From the NCBI RefSeq assembly GCF_000017265.1, contig NC_011144.1, forward strand, positions 930,001 to 994,000: a DNA stretch of 64,000 nucleotides, read 5' to 3'. The position numbers and the translations under genes were made by a program. The notes under the pieces were generated by a model. The model was not told where the DNA came from and searched no databases. It worked only from the letters and a program-made list of their open reading frames with translations. The stretch's first letter is position 1; each line of letters begins with the position of its first letter. This document shows, piece after piece, positions 55,753 through 64,000 of this stretch. This DNA is from Phenylobacterium zucineum HLK1 (lineage in GTDB: Bacteria; Pseudomonadota; Alphaproteobacteria; Caulobacterales; Caulobacteraceae).

Positions 55753-56019
55753 ATGAGCCAGGCCGTCGAGGACGCAATCTTCGATCTGCTGGACAAGGCC
55801 GCGCCCGGCAAGTCTGTCTCTCCCGAGGACGTGGCCAAGGCGGTCGACCCCGCCGGCTGGCGGCGCGAGCTGGGCAAGGTGCGCGCCGTCGCCGTGGGCT
55901 TGGCGCGGGCCGGCCGGATCGTCATCCTGCGGCACAACAAGCCGGCCGATCCCGACACCTTCAAGGGCGTCTGGCGGATGCGGCTGCCGACCGAGGCCGA
56001 AAAGGAGCATCGCGCATGA
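55753..56019 (+). CDS. DUF3253 protein
   Basis: The 88-aa winged-helix-like protein has IFDLLDKAAPGKSVSPEDVA, GWRRELGKVRAVAVGLARAG and RIVILRHNKPADPDTFKGVW. This is the DUF3253 pattern. It overlaps the next gene by ATGA and follows the acyl-CoA dehydrogenase by 2 bp. Function unknown. Confidence 0.8.
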   Translation: MSQAVEDAIFDLLDKAAPGKSVSPEDVAKAVDPAGWRRELGKVRAVAVGLARAGRIVILRHNKPADPDTFKGVWRMRLPTEAEKEHRA

Positions 56020-56657
56020 TCACGATCTATGGAGCCTCGCTCTCGCCTTTCGTGCGCAAGACCATCGTCTTCGCGACCGAGAAGGGGCTGGAGTTCGAGG
56101 TGGTCCCCGCCGGCGGCGGCATGGCGCCGCCCGAATTCCGGCAGGCCAGCCCCTTCGGGAAGATCCCCGCCATGAAGGACGGCGACTTCCTGCTGGCGGA
56201 CTCTACCGCCATCGTCGCCTACATGGACGCCGTCCGGCCCGAGCCGAACCTGATCCCGACTGAGCCCAAGGCGCGTGCCCGAACCATCTGGTTCGAGGAG
56301 TTCGGCGACACGATCGTCGCCGCCTGCGGGGGCAAGATCGTCTTCAACCGGATCGTCTCGCCCCGCTTCCTGGGCAAGCCCGGCGACCTGGCCGCGGCCG
56401 ACGAGGCGCAGCAGGTCGAATTCCCCAAGCTGATGGACTACCTGGAGGGCGTCATCCCGCCCTCGGGCTTCCTGGTGGAGGACCGGTTCACCCTGGCCGA
56501 CATCGCCGTCGCCAGCCCGCTGGCGACCATGGCCCACGCCGACTGCGCAGTCGACGCGGGAACCCACCCCAAGACCGCCGCCTATGTGGCGAAGATCCTG
56601 GAGCGGCCGTCCTTCGCCGGGCTGATCGCCCAGGAAAAGGCGTTCCTGGCGGCGTGA
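56016..56657 (+). CDS. Glutathione S-transferase
   Basis: The 213-aa protein has a thioredoxin-like domain with SPFVRKTIVF, SPFGKIPAMKDGDFLLADST (cis-Pro) and a helical C-terminal domain. It is not close to the GST at 51540. It is in one transcript with the acyl-CoA dehydrogenase and DUF3253 gene by overlap. Confidence 0.9.
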   Translation: MITIYGASLSPFVRKTIVFATEKGLEFEVVPAGGGMAPPEFRQASPFGKIPAMKDGDFLLADSTAIVAYMDAVRPEPNLIPTEPKARARTIWFEEFGDTIVAACGGKIVFNRIVSPRFLGKPGDLAAADEAQQVEFPKLMDYLEGVIPPSGFLVEDRFTLADIAVASPLATMAHADCAVDAGTHPKTAAYVAKILERPSFAGLIAQEKAFLAA

Positions 56658-56694
56658 TCCGCCGGGCGCGGCGCCTGGAGGGTCCCGCCTGCCG

Positions 56695-57726
56695 ATGAAG
56701 CGTATCGTCCTCGTCCTCATCGCCGCCCTCAGCCTGGCGGCCTGCAGCACCATGGCGGTGCAGCGGCCGGCCGAGCCGCCGGGCGGCTACCGCGGGCCCT
56801 ACATCGGCGCCGACGTGGTCGCGAGCTTCGACGGGGCCCTGCTGGGACTGTCGACCTGGGAGGCCGAGGGCGCGCATGCCGGGAACCCCTGGGCGGTGAT
56901 CGTCGCGCTGCACGGGATGAACGACTACGCCAACGCCTTCCACCTGGCCGCGCCGTGGTGGGCGCAGCAGGGCGTGACGACCTACGCCTACGACCAGCGC
57001 GGCTTCGGCCGCTCGCCCGGGCGGGGGATCTGGGCCGGCGAGGACCTGATGACCGAGGACCTGCGCACGGTGGTCGCCCTGGCCCGCCGCCGGCACCCGG
57101 ACGCGCTGATCGCGGTGGTTGGGGAGAGCATGGGCGGGGCGGTGGCCGCGGCGGCCTTCGCCTCGGACCGGCCGCCCGACGCCGACCGGCTGATCCTGCT
57201 GGCGCCGGCGGTCTGGGGTTGGCGCGACCAGCCGCTGCCGAACCGCACCATGCTGTGGCTCGCGGCCAACTTCACGGCCGCCAAGGTCTACACCCCGCCG
57301 CGCTGGCTCACCTCGCGGATCACGCCGACCGACAACCGCGAGGAGCTGATCCGCATGGGCCGCGACCCGCTGATGATCTGGGGCGCGCGCTCGGACGCCC
57401 TCTATGGCCTCGTGGGCCTGATGGACCGGGGGGCCGAGACCGTCGGGGACGATCCCGTGCCGACGCTGTACCTCTACGGCGCCAACGACCAGATCATCCC
57501 GAAGCACGCCGCCTTCCGCGCCGCCGCCAACCTGCGCCGCTCGGACCGCTCGGCCTACTACGCCAAGGGCTACCACCTGCTGACCCGCGATCGGCAGGGG
57601 CCCGTGGTCTGGGCCGACGTCCTGGCCTTCCTGAAGGACCGGCGCGCGCCGCTGCCGTCGGGCGCCCCGCCGATCCCCACGGCGCCCGCGCCGGATGGAG
57701 CCGAACGCCGGGCTGCGGGGTTGTGA
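56695..57726 (+). CDS. Lipoprotein alpha/beta hydrolase (monoacylglycerol lipase-like)
   Basis: The 343-aa protein has a lipobox LSLAAC near residue 17, so it is a probable lipoprotein. The catalytic elbow is VVGESMGGAVAAA, the YGANDQIIP acid region and KGYHLLTRD with the histidine follow. The sequence resembles serine aminopeptidase S33/monoacylglycerol lipases. Substrate: acylglycerols or other esters in the periplasm. Confidence 0.88.
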   Translation: MKRIVLVLIAALSLAACSTMAVQRPAEPPGGYRGPYIGADVVASFDGALLGLSTWEAEGAHAGNPWAVIVALHGMNDYANAFHLAAPWWAQQGVTTYAYDQRGFGRSPGRGIWAGEDLMTEDLRTVVALARRRHPDALIAVVGESMGGAVAAAAFASDRPPDADRLILLAPAVWGWRDQPLPNRTMLWLAANFTAAKVYTPPRWLTSRITPTDNREELIRMGRDPLMIWGARSDALYGLVGLMDRGAETVGDDPVPTLYLYGANDQIIPKHAAFRAAANLRRSDRSAYYAKGYHLLTRDRQGPVVWADVLAFLKDRRAPLPSGAPPIPTAPAPDGAERRAAGL

Positions 57727-57789
57727 GGTGCGGCGCCAGGGCGTAGAGGCTGGCGAGAAAACCTTTCACGCGAAGGCAGAGTCTGCGGC

Positions 57790-58866
57790 ATGACCTTGTT
57801 CGATTCCCCGGCTTTCGAAGGACACGAGGGCGTTCACGCCTTCTATGACGAGAAAACCGGCCTCAAGAGCATTATCGCCGTGCACTCGACGGCCCGCGGA
57901 CCCGCCGCCGGCGGCTGCCGCATGTGGCCCTACGCCAGCGCCGAGGAGGCCCTGACCGACGCCCTGCGCCTCTCGCGCGCGATGTCCTACAAGAACGCCA
58001 TGGCCGACCTGGAGCTGGGCGGCGGCAAGTCGGTGATCATCGGCGACTCCCGCACCCAGAAGACGCCGGCCCTGTTCGAGGCCTTCGGCCGGGCGGTCGA
58101 GGCGGTCGGCGGCCGCTACTGGACCGCCGAGGATGTCGGCGTCTCGCCCGAGGATCTGGCCCACGCCCGCAGGCGCACCCGCTACGTCGCGGGCCTGGAG
58201 GGCCACCCGGCCGCTTCGGGCGATCCCAGCCCGGTGACCGCCGAAGGTGTGTTCCGGGGCGTGCGGCTGTGCGTACGCCGGGCGCTGAACCGCGACCTAG
58301 ACGACGTGACGGTGGCGGTGCAGGGCGTCGGCCACGTGGGCGGCCACCTCGCCCGGAAGCTGCACGCGGCCGGCGCGAAGCTGATCATCGCCGACGTGAA
58401 CCGCGAGGCGGTCGAGCGCCTCGCCGCCGAGACCGGCGCCCAGGTCGTCGCCCCCTCGGCCATCTTCGACGCCGAGGCCGACGTCTTCGCCCCCTGCGCC
58501 ATGGGCGGGGCGATCAGCCGAGAGACCCTGCCGCGGATCACCGCCCCGATCATCGCCGGGGCCGCCAACAACCAGCTCGCCGACGCCGACACCGGCCGCG
58601 CCGTCTTCGAGCGGGGCATCCTCTACGCCCCCGACTACGTCATCAACGGCGGCGGGATCATCAATGTCGCCGGCGAGATCCGCGCCCTGGACCGTGACGA
58701 GGCGTTCGATCCGGCCTGGGTCGACGTCAAGCTCGACCGTCTGGCCCAGACCCTGGACGAGGTTCTCGAGCAGGCCCAGCGCGAGCGCCGCCCGAGCAAC
58801 GAGGTCGCCAACGAGATCGCCCGCGCCCGCATCGCCGGCGGGGCCGAGAAGCGCGCGGCCGCCTAA
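57790..58866 (+). CDS. Leu/Val/Phe-type amino acid dehydrogenase
   Basis: The 358-aa protein has an N-terminal AAGGCRMWPYASAEEALTDA, MADLELGGGKSVIIGD (catalytic Lys) and the NAD site VQGVGHVGGHLARKL. It oxidatively deaminates a branched-chain or aromatic amino acid to the keto acid. The exact specificity is not set. It ends in a four-base overlap with the convergent VOC gene. Confidence 0.92.
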   Translation: MTLFDSPAFEGHEGVHAFYDEKTGLKSIIAVHSTARGPAAGGCRMWPYASAEEALTDALRLSRAMSYKNAMADLELGGGKSVIIGDSRTQKTPALFEAFGRAVEAVGGRYWTAEDVGVSPEDLAHARRRTRYVAGLEGHPAASGDPSPVTAEGVFRGVRLCVRRALNRDLDDVTVAVQGVGHVGGHLARKLHAAGAKLIIADVNREAVERLAAETGAQVVAPSAIFDAEADVFAPCAMGGAISRETLPRITAPIIAGAANNQLADADTGRAVFERGILYAPDYVINGGGIINVAGEIRALDRDEAFDPAWVDVKLDRLAQTLDEVLEQAQRERRPSNEVANEIARARIAGGAEKRAAA

Positions 58867-59291
58867 GCCGGCTGCGCCTCCGGGTGCGCCCCCTGCGCCA
58901 CCGCGGCGGGGTCCATCCAGGCGGCTTCCAGCACATGGCCGTCGGGGTCCTGGAAGCTGGCCCCGTACATGAAGCCGTGGTCCTGGTCGGCCATCCATTC
59001 CCGGCCGCCCGAGGCCAGGGCCTTGGCCTTCAGTTCCTTCACCTCGGCCCGGCTGCCGGCGGACAGGCACAGCAGCACCTCCTTGCCCTTGGCGGTGTCC
59101 GAAATCTCGCCCGTGATGAAGTCGCGGAACCGCCGCTCGGTCAGCAGCATCAGCACGATGTTGCTCTCGACCATCACGCAGAGGCAGTCGTCGGTCGAGA
59201 ACTGGGGATTGAAGCCGAACCCGAGCCCTCCGTAGAACCGGCGCGAGGCCTCCAGGTCCCGGACGGGCAGGTTCACGAAGATCATCCGCAT
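58863..59291 (-). CDS. VOC (glyoxalase/bleomycin-resistance) family protein
   Basis: The 142-aa protein starts at the ATG at 59291 and has IFVNLPVRDLEASRRFYGGL, DDCLCVMVESNIVLMLL and SFQDPDGHVLEAAWMDP, the paired beta-alpha-beta pattern of the VOC fold. Metal ligand candidates (His/Glu) are at the expected places. The reaction is unknown. Confidence 0.85.
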   Translation of the reverse strand: MRMIFVNLPVRDLEASRRFYGGLGFGFNPQFSTDDCLCVMVESNIVLMLLTERRFRDFITGEISDTAKGKEVLLCLSAGSRAEVKELKAKALASGGREWMADQDHGFMYGASFQDPDGHVLEAAWMDPAAVAQGAHPEAQPA

Positions 59292-59362
59292 GGCGCGTCT
59301 CCCTTGAGGTTTGCGCCCCAAGGACGTGCGGCGGGGCCGTCCGCCGACACCGTGGGCGGAAT

Positions 59363-60670
59363 CTAGGTCCGCCGCCTCGGGTCCTGCACGGCGAGGATCA
59401 GGATGACGAGCGCCGCGCCCAGGAAGGCGAGCGAGGCGCCGAACACGGCGGTGTAGCCGAACGCCTCGGCCACGAGCCCGCCCAGGAGGGGACCGGCGGT
59501 GGCGGTGATGCTCTCGGCCGTGGCCGAGACGGCGATGCGCATCGGCAGGTCGTCGCGGGCGCCGAACTCCAGGATCATGGTCTGGGCCGCCATCATGTAG
59601 CCCGAGGACGCGGCGCCGAGGCCGGCGAAGGCCATGAACGTCGCCCAGACCTCGTGCACGTTGAGCAGCAGCAGGGTCGCGCCGATCCAGCCCAGCAGCG
59701 AGATCAGCAGCACCAGCCGGAAGCCGGTCTTGTCGCCCAGGTAGCCCCAGACCAGGTTCGCCGCCGTGTCCGCGCCCAGGAAGGCGAACGACAGCAGGCC
59801 CAGCATCGCCCCGTCGGCCCCGATCATCCGGCCCACGTAGAGGATGTAGAACGGCGTGGCGATCCGCGCCGAGGTGGTCAGCATCTGCACCAGCAGGAAG
59901 AAGCCGTAGGCGCGGTCCTCGGCGATCAGGGCGGGGAATTCCCGCAGCCGGTCCCGGAAGCGGGCCCGCGGCCGGGTGGTGGGCGGCTCGGGCTCCTTCA
60001 TCAGCACCTGCAGCGCCCAGAGGCCGGCGCTGGTCAGCAGGAAGGCGAACGCGAAGGTGGTCGAATAGCCGTTCCCGAACAGGTCCTTCCCGACGAAGTA
60101 CTTGCCGGCGAAGTAGGCGAGCACGGCGGCGATCGCCCCGCCGGTGGCGTTGCGCCAGGCCTGCAGGCGCCCGCGCCGACTGAGCGGGATCACCTTCGAC
60201 ATCAGGAGCGAGAACACCACCCGCTGGGCGCCCATGAAGACGCCGAACATGAAGATGAAGAACAGCAGGGCCACGACCAGCGGCTGGCCCGAGAGCATCC
60301 AGCCGGCCGCCGCCATGCCCAGGATGGCCAGGCGCCCCAGGCCGCCCATCCACAGCGCCGCCGGCATGACCTTGGTGCGGTGCTCGACCTTGGTGGCGCC
60401 GAAGATGGGCGAGATGATCCCGCCGAGCTGCTGTAGCGCCAGCCCGAGCCCGACGATCGCGTTCGAGCCCGAGACCGCGTGCAGATAGGCGGGCAGGAAG
60501 GTGGGGGCGTTGATCAGCCGAAAGCCGGTCATGCCCAGCATGCCGTGCAGGTAGTGGGCGAGGTAGTTGCGTCGCAGGTTGTCCCAGACGAACTTCTCGT
60601 AGGCCGCCTCGCGCGCGGGCAGGTCGTCGTCCGCCGCGGCGGGACGGGAGGCGTCGGCCGGATCGTCCAA
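59363..60670 (-). CDS. MFS transporter
   Basis: The 435-aa protein has ~12 membrane helices. Loop signatures are GATKVEHRTKVMPAALWMGG and GYLGDKTGFRLVLLISL. The frame starts with TTG at 60670, which has only a weak GAGA behind it, so the start is uncertain. No other good start lies before the first helix. Substrate unknown. Confidence 0.8.
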   Translation of the reverse strand: MDDPADASRPAAADDDLPAREAAYEKFVWDNLRRNYLAHYLHGMLGMTGFRLINAPTFLPAYLHAVSGSNAIVGLGLALQQLGGIISPIFGATKVEHRTKVMPAALWMGGLGRLAILGMAAAGWMLSGQPLVVALLFFIFMFGVFMGAQRVVFSLLMSKVIPLSRRGRLQAWRNATGGAIAAVLAYFAGKYFVGKDLFGNGYSTTFAFAFLLTSAGLWALQVLMKEPEPPTTRPRARFRDRLREFPALIAEDRAYGFFLLVQMLTTSARIATPFYILYVGRMIGADGAMLGLLSFAFLGADTAANLVWGYLGDKTGFRLVLLISLLGWIGATLLLLNVHEVWATFMAFAGLGAASSGYMMAAQTMILEFGARDDLPMRIAVSATAESITATAGPLLGGLVAEAFGYTAVFGASLAFLGAALVILILAVQDPRRRT

Positions 60671-60771
60671 ATCGTCTCGGCCGCGCGCCAGGGCGGCGCG
60701 GCCCCTTCAGGAAACGGATGAATTCAATGGGGCCGGTCTAGCAGAGTCCCCGAAGGCCGGGGAGGGTGCGA

Positions 60772-61380
60772 TCACACCCGGCGATACTCGATCTTCGAAC
60801 CGTCCTCGAGGCGGCCGACGAGCGCCCGCCACTGGCCCGCCGCGTCGTAGAAGTCGTCGATCTCGGCCTCGCCGCGGATCGTCCAGTGGCCGGGGGCGGC
60901 GCGCGTCGCCCGCACCTTCGCCAGTCGGCCGGTCTGCGGGTTGAACAGCGGGTGGGCGAAGGCGGCCGGATTCCAGTGGGTGAGGGGATGGGCGCTGGCC
61001 GGCGCCAGGATGCGCCCAGACGAGCCCTCTATGGCGACCGCCGCCCCCTGCGCCTCGGCCTCGACCCGCTCCCGCCTTCCGTTGCTGCTGGTGGCGGTCC
61101 GCAATGCGGCGAAGCGGCCGTCGCGCCAGCGCTCCACCGCCTGGTGCCGGTAGCGGAACACCGGCACGGGCCCCAGCTTGACCACCATCTCCACCTCGGA
61201 GCTCGCGGTGCGCGCGTCGGGGTCGCCCGAGAGGGTCAGGACGTGCTCGCCGATGCGCACGCCGTTGCGGAAGACGGCGAAGGTCAGCCGGGCCGGTGCG
61301 GCCATCGCCAGGCCGGGGAGGGCGAGGGTCGCGGCGCCGGCGAGCATGGCCCGCCGCGTGGGGTGCAGGGTCGTGTCCAT
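60772..61380 (-). CDS. Tat-type exported DUF6134-like protein
   Basis: The 202-aa protein has a twin-arginine signal (PTRRAMLAGAATLALPGLA). FAVFRNGVRIGEHVLTLSGD, VVKLGPVPVFRYRHQAVERW and PLFNPQTGRLAKV match DUF6134-type proteins as I recall them. Function unknown. It lies divergent to the radical-SAM gene with 96 bp between. Confidence 0.65.
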   Translation of the reverse strand: MDTTLHPTRRAMLAGAATLALPGLAMAAPARLTFAVFRNGVRIGEHVLTLSGDPDARTASSEVEMVVKLGPVPVFRYRHQAVERWRDGRFAALRTATSSNGRRERVEAEAQGAAVAIEGSSGRILAPASAHPLTHWNPAAFAHPLFNPQTGRLAKVRATRAAPGHWTIRGEAEIDDFYDAAGQWRALVGRLEDGSKIEYRRV

Positions 61381-61447
61381 CGCGCGCAGCTACGGCGGCC
61401 GCGCGGCGGCGGATGCGACCTCCTGACAGCCCGCCATGCGCTGGACA

Positions 61448-61462
61448 GAACAAAATGAGAAC
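61448..61462 (+). promoter_or_regulatory. Candidate LexA (SOS) box
   Basis: GAACAAAATGAGAAC is a direct repeat GAAC-N7-GAAC, the exact alphaproteobacterial LexA-box pattern. It ends 14 bp before the radical-SAM start codon, where a LexA site would block transcription or initiation. No second copy was sought systematically in the window. Confidence 0.7.
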
Positions 61463-61476
61463 AGTAAGGTCGGCGC

Positions 61477-62706
61477 ATGGCGGTTCTCGATCTCAAGCGC
61501 AAGCTCGCCATCCTCTCCGATGCGGCCAAGTACGACGCGTCCTGCGCCTCCTCGGGCAGCGTGACGCGCGATTCCGTGGGCGGGAAGGGTGTAGGCTCCA
61601 CCGACGGCGGCATGGGCATCTGCCACGCCTACGCGCCGGACGGGCGCTGCATCAGCCTGCTCAAGATCCTGCTGACCAACTTCTGCGTCTACGACTGCGC
61701 CTACTGCGTGAACCGGGTCAGCTCCAACACGCCCCGGGCGCGGTTCAGCGTGGACGAGGTCGTGGACCTGACGCTGGGCTTCTACAAGCGCAACTACATC
61801 GAGGGCTTGTTCCTCTCTTCGGGCATCATCCGCAACGCCGACTACACGATGGAGCAGCTGGTGCGGGTGGCCCGCACCCTGCGCGAGGTCCACGACTTCC
61901 GCGGCTACATCCACCTGAAGGTGATCCCCGAGGCGTCCCCCGCGCTGGTCAACGAGGCGGGGCTCTACGCCGACCGGCTCTCGGTCAACATCGAGCTGCC
62001 CCGCGACGAGAGCCTGGCGAGTCTCGCTCCCGAGAAGGACCTGCACGGAATCAAGAAGGCGATGGGCGCGGTGCGCGTCGGCGAGGAGGCGGCCCGCGAG
62101 CCGGCCCGCGCGGCGCGGCCGCCGAAGTTCGCGCCGGCCGGTCAGTCCACCCAGATGATCGTCGGCGCCGACGCGGCCACCGACGGCGAGATCCTGAAGC
62201 GCAGCGAGACGCTGTACGGCGCCTACCGGCTGCGGCGGGTCTACTATTCGGCGTTCTCGCCGATCCCGGATTCCACCGCCCGGCTGCCGCTGCAGCGGCC
62301 GCCCCTGGTGCGGGAGCACCGGCTGTACCAGGCCGACTGGCTGATGCGCTTCTACGGCTTCGGGCGCGCCGAGATCATCGCCGAGGGCGAGGACCTGGAC
62401 CTCGAAGTCGATCCCAAGCTGGCCTGGGCGCTCCGGAACCGCGGGGACTTCCCGGTGGACCTGAACGCCGCCGACCGCGAGCGGCTGCTGCGGGTCCCGG
62501 GCCTGGGCGTGCGGGCCGTCGACCAGATCCTGGAGCTGCGCCGCCTGAAGCGCATCACGCTCGCGGACGTGAAGCGGCTGTCCCGCGGGATCGCCCGGCT
62601 GAAGCCGTTCGTGGTGACCGACGACTGGCGGCCTGGCGCCCTGGCCGACGCGGCCGACCTTCGCGCCCGATTCGTTTCCCCGCCGCAGCAGCTGGAGCTC
62701 TTCTGA
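61477..62706 (+). CDS. Radical SAM protein linked to UdgX (DNA repair/modification)
   Basis: The 409-aa protein starts with MAVLDLKRKLAILSDAAKYD. The [4Fe-4S] cysteines are CVYDCAYC, after an N-terminal CASSGS and GMGICHAYAPDGRC region. The middle has LFLSSGIIRNADYTMEQLV and the C-terminus has a helix-hairpin-helix (VPGLGVRAVDQILELRRLK), a DNA-binding element. This is the rSAM-link-UDG type of protein, found next to a uracil-DNA glycosylase gene. Its reaction is unknown. TAAGG precedes the ATG. Its stop overlaps the next start by one base (TGATG). Confidence 0.88.
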   Translation: MAVLDLKRKLAILSDAAKYDASCASSGSVTRDSVGGKGVGSTDGGMGICHAYAPDGRCISLLKILLTNFCVYDCAYCVNRVSSNTPRARFSVDEVVDLTLGFYKRNYIEGLFLSSGIIRNADYTMEQLVRVARTLREVHDFRGYIHLKVIPEASPALVNEAGLYADRLSVNIELPRDESLASLAPEKDLHGIKKAMGAVRVGEEAAREPARAARPPKFAPAGQSTQMIVGADAATDGEILKRSETLYGAYRLRRVYYSAFSPIPDSTARLPLQRPPLVREHRLYQADWLMRFYGFGRAEIIAEGEDLDLEVDPKLAWALRNRGDFPVDLNAADRERLLRVPGLGVRAVDQILELRRLKRITLADVKRLSRGIARLKPFVVTDDWRPGALADAADLRARFVSPPQQLELF

Positions 62707-64000
62707 TGCAGGTGGTGCGCCTGGCCTCCGAGACCGACCTCGACGGCTGGCGCGCCGCGGCCCGGCGGCTGCGTGCGGCAGGAACGCCGCCCGAGGCGGT
62801 GCTCTGGACGGTGGACGGCGAGGCCGGCCTCTTTCCCGCCTCGGAGCCCGCGCCGGCGGGGAACTCCGCGCGCCCCTTCACCGTGCCGCGGGAGTTCTTC
62901 GACCTGGCCGGCCAGGTGGTGCTGCACCGATCGGACGAACGGTTCGCGCTGCTCTATCGGCTGCTCTGGCGGCTGCAGGACGCGCCGGACCTGCTGCGGA
63001 TGACCACCGACCCCGACGTCGCCCGGGCCCGGCAGTTCGCCCGCGACGTGGACAAGGCGGCCCACAAGATGAAGGCCTTCGTCCGCTTCCGGCAGGTCGA
63101 GGACGAGGAGGGCGAGGCCTATGTGGCCTGGTTCGAGCCGGCGCACCGGGTCACCGAGCTGGTCGCCCCGTTCTTCGCGCGCCGCTTCGCCAACATGCGC
63201 TTCTCGATCCTGACGCCGGACGTCTGCGCGCACTGGGACCTGAAGGCGCTGGCCTTTACCCCCGGGGCCGACGCGGCCGACGCGCCCTCGTCCGACGCCC
63301 TGGAGGATTACTGGCGCACCTACTACGCCTCGATCTTCAACCCGGCCCGGCTGAAGGTCGGGGCCATGACCAAGGAGATGCCTCGGCGCTACTGGCGGAA
63401 CCTCCCCGAAGCCGGCCTCATTCCCGAACTGATCGCCAAAGCCGAGGTGAGGACGAGCCAGATGGTGCGCCAGGCCCCCACCGAACCCGACCGCCGGATC
63501 GTGCGCGCCGCCGCCCGCGCCAGCCGCGACGCGCCCTACGACGGCCAGCCGCCGGCGACGCTGGAGGAGGTGGCCGCGGGCGTGCAGGTCTGCCGGCGGT
63601 GCGACCTCTACCGTGACGCGACCCAGGGCGTGCCCGGCGAGGGGCCTCGGCAGGCGCGGCTGATGTTCGTGGGCGAGCAGCCGGGCGACCAGGAGGACCT
63701 GGCGGGACGGCCGTTCGTGGGCCCCGCGGGCGGAGTGCTGGACAAGGCCCTGGCCGAGGCGGGCATCCCCCGGGCCGAGACGTTCGTCACCAACGCGGTG
63801 AAGCACTTCAAGCACGAGCCGCGCGGCAAGCGCCGGCTGCACAAGACGCCTGACGCGGGCGAGGTCTCGGCCTGCCGCTGGTGGCTGGACGCCGAGCGGC
63901 GGATCGTGCAGCCGCGGGTGGTGGTCGCCCTCGGGGCTACGGCGGCCCTGGCGGTGTTCGGCAAGCCGACGCCGATCGGCAAATTCCGCCAGCAGGCGAT
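62706..64000 (+). CDS. udgX: UdgX-type uracil-DNA glycosylase with N-terminal DUF4130-like domain, truncated
   Basis: Residues 1-~260 form a DUF4130-type domain (MQVVRLASETDLDGWRAAAR, then AHKMKAFVRFRQVEDEEGEA). Residues from ~290 form a family-4-like UDG: CRRCDLYRDA (Fe-S cysteines), MFVGEQPGDQEDLAGRPF and VGPAGG. The loop KRRLHKTP at 375-382 has His379, equivalent to the UdgX histidine that bonds covalently to uracil in abasic DNA. The window ends before the C-terminus. It shares one base with the radical-SAM stop, so the two are co-expressed. Confidence 0.9.
   Translation, partial: MQVVRLASETDLDGWRAAARRLRAAGTPPEAVLWTVDGEAGLFPASEPAPAGNSARPFTVPREFFDLAGQVVLHRSDERFALLYRLLWRLQDAPDLLRMTTDPDVARARQFARDVDKAAHKMKAFVRFRQVEDEEGEAYVAWFEPAHRVTELVAPFFARRFANMRFSILTPDVCAHWDLKALAFTPGADAADAPSSDALEDYWRTYYASIFNPARLKVGAMTKEMPRRYWRNLPEAGLIPELIAKAEVRTSQMVRQAPTEPDRRIVRAAARASRDAPYDGQPPATLEEVAAGVQVCRRCDLYRDATQGVPGEGPRQARLMFVGEQPGDQEDLAGRPFVGPAGGVLDKALAEAGIPRAETFVTNAVKHFKHEPRGKRRLHKTPDAGEVSACRWWLDAERRIVQPRVVVALGATAALAVFGKPTPIGKFRQQA

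Overview
The window is high-GC DNA with dense, mostly ordinary alphaproteobacterial housekeeping genes. It most likely comes from the Caulobacterales (a Phenylobacterium/Caulobacter-type chromosome). The evidence is a 231-residue CtrA with a C-terminal Ala-Ala, a fliF-fliG-fliH-fliN-flbD-flhA operon that includes the caulobacterial regulator FlbD, a circularly permuted two-piece tmRNA next to an SspB-alpha gene, GANTC (CcrM-type) sites clustered upstream of ctrA, and an alphaproteobacterial LexA box of the GAAC-N7-GAAC type. No insertion sequence, prophage or CRISPR array was seen.

Layout. 1-3.5 kb: tail of ubiG, an FkbM methyltransferase, small DUF genes and a minus-strand run of five very small genes. 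3.5-12.4 kb: metabolic and envelope genes (alpha/beta hydrolase, chromate transporter, Zn alcohol dehydrogenase, cytochrome c, second FkbM methyltransferase, M23 peptidase, arsenate reductase, membrane M28 peptidase). 12.4-25.9 kb: ctrA with its terminator and a GANTC-rich upstream region, a short membrane protein and an SDR that share a similar membrane tail, fliIJ, an RTX-repeat secreted protein, a DUF4282 protein and the long flagellar operon. 25.9-30.4 kb: a membrane beta-lactamase-like serine hydrolase, a C13 caspase-like peptidase, a thioesterase, sspB and ssrA. 30.4-38.4 kb: a frameshifted exported-protein gene, ilvN, a plus-strand accessory block (unknown protein plus two tandem DUF6665-like paralogues), ybaK, a TPR/glycosyltransferase-like gene, ilvB with an attenuator leader, and miaA. 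38.4-49 kb: serB, a HAD hydrolase, hflKC, mrp, a GPH-type transporter, an SDR and a three-gene ABC exporter. 49-61.4 kb: oxidoreductases, a nucleoside transporter, two GSTs, wrbA, thioesterase, acyl-CoA dehydrogenase, Leu/Val dehydrogenase, MFS and others. 61.4-64 kb: a radical-SAM gene and a UdgX-type uracil-DNA glycosylase gene, cut by the window end, behind a LexA-like box.

How genes fit together. ctrA, the flagellar genes and flbD form a cell-cycle and motility block. Candidate CtrA sites precede fliI and fliF. sspB and ssrA supply the SsrA tag and its ClpXP adaptor, and CtrA itself keeps a ClpXP-type Ala-Ala end. ilvB carries a BCAA leader peptide and a terminator but is separated from ilvN by about 3.6 kb.

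The strongest candidate for an under-described system is the radical-SAM/UdgX pair at 61.45-64 kb, with an apparent SOS box 14 bp from the first start codon and a one-base overlap between the two genes. Other items worth a look are the miaA/serB overlapping start codons, the shared membrane tail near ctrA, the tiny-gene cluster at 1.9-3.1 kb and the frameshifted secreted-protein gene.
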